DNA of 12,891 nt, taken from NCBI GenBank assembly GCA_049971355.1, contig JBMFLE010000020.1:1-12891 (forward strand), read 5' to 3'. A program made the position numbers and the translations under genes. The notes below the pieces were generated by a model. It was not told the origin of the DNA. It saw only the letters and a program-made list of their open reading frames with translations, and made no database searches. Source of the DNA: JBMFLE01 sp049971355. GTDB lineage: Bacteria > Patescibacteriota > Patescibacteriia > UBA2591 > UBA4787. The stretch's first letter is position 1. Each line of letters starts with the position of its first letter. Below, piece by piece: positions 11,546 to 12,891 of this stretch.

Positions 11546-12646
11546 TTACCAAAAAATTATTCTTTTTAAAATTTTCCAGTAATTACTGAAAATTGGGTTG
11601 GCTATAAATTTTATAAATGGATGTTCTACCCCGGCAAAATTAAATTTTGCCTCCAAGAATTTACTCATTTGACGATCGCTGATTTTTCTATTTTTTTGAA
11701 TTCGCCGACGTTTAATTAAAGTTTTCGGCAATTGAATCAAAACACTAAAATAAGATTTTATTTTTAAATCTAACCAGCCGGTCATCAAACTATAAAATAA
11801 AACTCCACATTCCATTAACAGCCAACAAGGAAAAATTAAAATTAAGGTTGGCCATTTATAAAATTTCAATAAAGTTAATTGACGATTTCTCTCTGACCAA
11901 TACCAACGATGTCTCAAAATTCTTTCAATATATTTATGATAAACAATTGTTTGTGGCGCCAAAACAATCTGATAATTAAGAAATCTGGCCCGTAAACACA
12001 AATCTAAATCTTCATGATACAAAAAAAAGTCTTCATCAAAAAAGCCGACTTCCTCTAAAATTTTGACATTAATAAACATTGCCGCTCCGGACGAGTAAGG
12101 GATTTCTTTAGATTTAAGATTTAAAATTAAAGATTCAGGATTTTTTTTGTAATCACCGGAATAACCAAAACCGAGAAAATGAATACGGCAGCCAGAAGTT
12201 TGAACTAAATTTTTATTGTTCCAAAGTAAAATTAACGGTTGAATAGCAAAAATTTGTTTTTTTTGTTCTAATTTTTCATTCCCAAATTCGCGCGAATTAG
12301 AAGATGAATTTTCCATCGCTGATAATAATTTTTCTAAACAATCTCTTTCGCAAACTGTATCTTGGTTTAAAAGAAAAACATAATCAGCTCCATTCTTAAT
12401 CGCTTCTTCTATCCCCTGATTGCAAGCTTTAGCAAACCCAAAATTCGCATTATTGCGAATAATTTTTAATTTTGAATTTTGAATTTTGAATTTTGCTAAC
12501 AATTCTTGACTACCATCAATTGAGGCGTTATCAACCACAATAATCTGGGCTGGCGACAGGGTTTGTTCTTTTAGGCTATTTAAACAATCGGGAAGATAAT
12601 CCCGGCCATTGTAAACTGGAATGATAACAGCAATTTTTGGCAACAT
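11546..12646 (-). CDS. GT2-family glycosyltransferase, rhamnosyltransferase-like
   Basis: GT2 enzymes transfer a sugar from a nucleotide donor, here probably to a lipid-linked or surface glycan at the inner face of the membrane. The 366-residue protein has the GT-A core: IAVIIPVYNGRDYLPDCL (5-22), IIVVDNASIDGS (35-46), NFGFAKACNQGI (68-79), LNQDT in the DXD position (93-97), GFFDEDFFLYHEDLDLCLRAR (201-221, E212/D213) and a hydrophobic C-terminal segment (about 265-290) that should bind the membrane. The donor cannot be named. Three repeat-derived inserts interrupt it: FKIQNSKLKI (53-62), SSSNSREFGNEKLEQK (114-129, around a 14-base palindrome at 12285-12298) and a Lys-rich stretch near 174-181. 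It is the first gene of the long minus-strand unit. Confidence 0.88.
   Translation of the reverse strand: MLPKIAVIIPVYNGRDYLPDCLNSLKEQTLSPAQIIVVDNASIDGSQELLAKFKIQNSKLKIIRNNANFGFAKACNQGIEEAIKNGADYVFLLNQDTVCERDCLEKLLSAMENSSSNSREFGNEKLEQKKQIFAIQPLILLWNNKNLVQTSGCRIHFLGFGYSGDYKKNPESLILNLKSKEIPYSSGAAMFINVKILEEVGFFDEDFFLYHEDLDLCLRARFLNYQIVLAPQTIVYHKYIERILRHRWYWSERNRQLTLLKFYKWPTLILIFPCWLLMECGVLFYSLMTGWLDLKIKSYFSVLIQLPKTLIKRRRIQKNRKISDRQMSKFLEAKFNFAGVEHPFIKFIANPIFSNYWKILKRIIFW
12461..12495 (-). repeat. 7-nt tandem repeat inside GT2
   Basis: The plus strand reads TTTTGAA several times in a row, the complement of the AATTCAA repeat in the GT4 gene. It encodes FKIQNSKLKI between beta strand 2 and the NFGFAKACN block. 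Confidence 0.8.
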
Positions 12647-12891
12647 AAAAGTTATAGAGTAATAACAATAAAATTTCTAAATCCTAATTTCTAATGACAA
12701 ATGAAATGTCAAATTTCAAATTTCAAATGTCAAATTATTTCTTTGCTCGCGACTTATTGACCATTGATGAAAAAATCAAATCTAATTGAGTAATCAAAGG
12801 CAAGGTTATTGGTGTTTGAAGTGAGCCCCTTTCGTGGGACAATTTTCCGCTTTTAGTAATTTAGTTTGGGCTGTTTGAAATAGTTAAAGAT
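12647..12891. other. Intergenic end region without a gene
   Basis: A TATAAC box (minus strand, 12656-12651) lies directly before the GT2 start, with no convincing -35. The region then holds the second 43-nt repeat and AAATTTC/AAATGTC units. The last 150 bases show no frame with protein-like content in any direction. Confidence 0.6.
12672..12714 (+). repeat. 43-nt dispersed repeat, copy 2, with tandem extension
   Basis: It matches 7146-7188 with two differences. It continues into tandem CAAATTT, CAAATTT and CAAATGT units up to about 12735, the same style of short AT repeat that occurs inside three genes here. Confidence 0.85.

Noticed and set aside
12800..12860. Possible end of another transposon (CCCCTTTCGTGGGACAATTT)
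   Set aside because: It resembles some insertion-sequence ends, but no partner end or transposase fragment could be read before the window stops.

Overview
The window is AT-rich, with short intergenic distances, few Shine-Dalgarno sites and several start codons placed directly after a -10 box. The proteins look like those of Candidate Phyla Radiation (Patescibacteria, Parcubacteria/Microgenomates-like) bacteria: a Mur ligase without the MurE N-terminal domain, FtsE, a GT4 opening MRIGIDARLYG, an M23 peptidase next to RsmE, and ISXO2-type transposon debris. This assignment is inferred from protein style; no rRNA or marker set is present. UGA is a normal stop (end of archease).

Layout. 1-676: debris of an IS1595/ISXO2 transposon, a possible weak terminator and a compact foldable element. 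677-1480 (-): a phosphoribosyltransferase-fold protein. 1481-1814: relics, including a probable rve-integrase fragment, and a hairpin. 1815-3266 (-): RNA ligase RtcB. 3267-3423: a divergent control region with two promoters, a strong hairpin and two DnaA-box-like sites. 3424-5089 (+): RsmE and a secreted M23 peptidase, closed by a terminator that contains the stop codon. 5130-6851 (+): a half-length GT4 followed in the same frame by a full-length paralogue. 6852-7421: no gene; a dense patch of short repeats and a second transposon end. 7422-12646 (-): probably one long transcription unit, GT2, MFS-peptide deformylase fusion, tRNA-Gly, tRNA-Thr, ftsE, archease, murE-like ligase. 12647-12891: repeats, no gene.

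The most unusual object is at 10027-10212 (-). A tRNA-Gly gene is interrupted in its anticodon loop by about 115 nt, and that insert contains a complete second tRNA-Gly(CCC) gene. The insert ends can pair with each other, so the inner tRNA would sit on a helix stacked near the anticodon stem of the outer tRNA. If processing of the inner tRNA frees the outer halves, a ligase is needed. The same window encodes RtcB and its activator archease. That functional link is inference, not shown.

Other points of interest are a membrane-anchored peptide deformylase made by fusion to a six-helix MFS half, a peptide of the form (I/V)QNS(E/K) created by the same AT-rich 7-nt repeat in three unrelated genes, and a patch of near-identity between the two GT4 copies that suggests gene conversion. 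The cell-envelope genes (murE-like, M23, GT2, GT4, ftsE) suggest a locus for wall growth, division and surface glycans, mixed with RNA and translation genes (rtcB, archease, rsmE, def, tRNAs).
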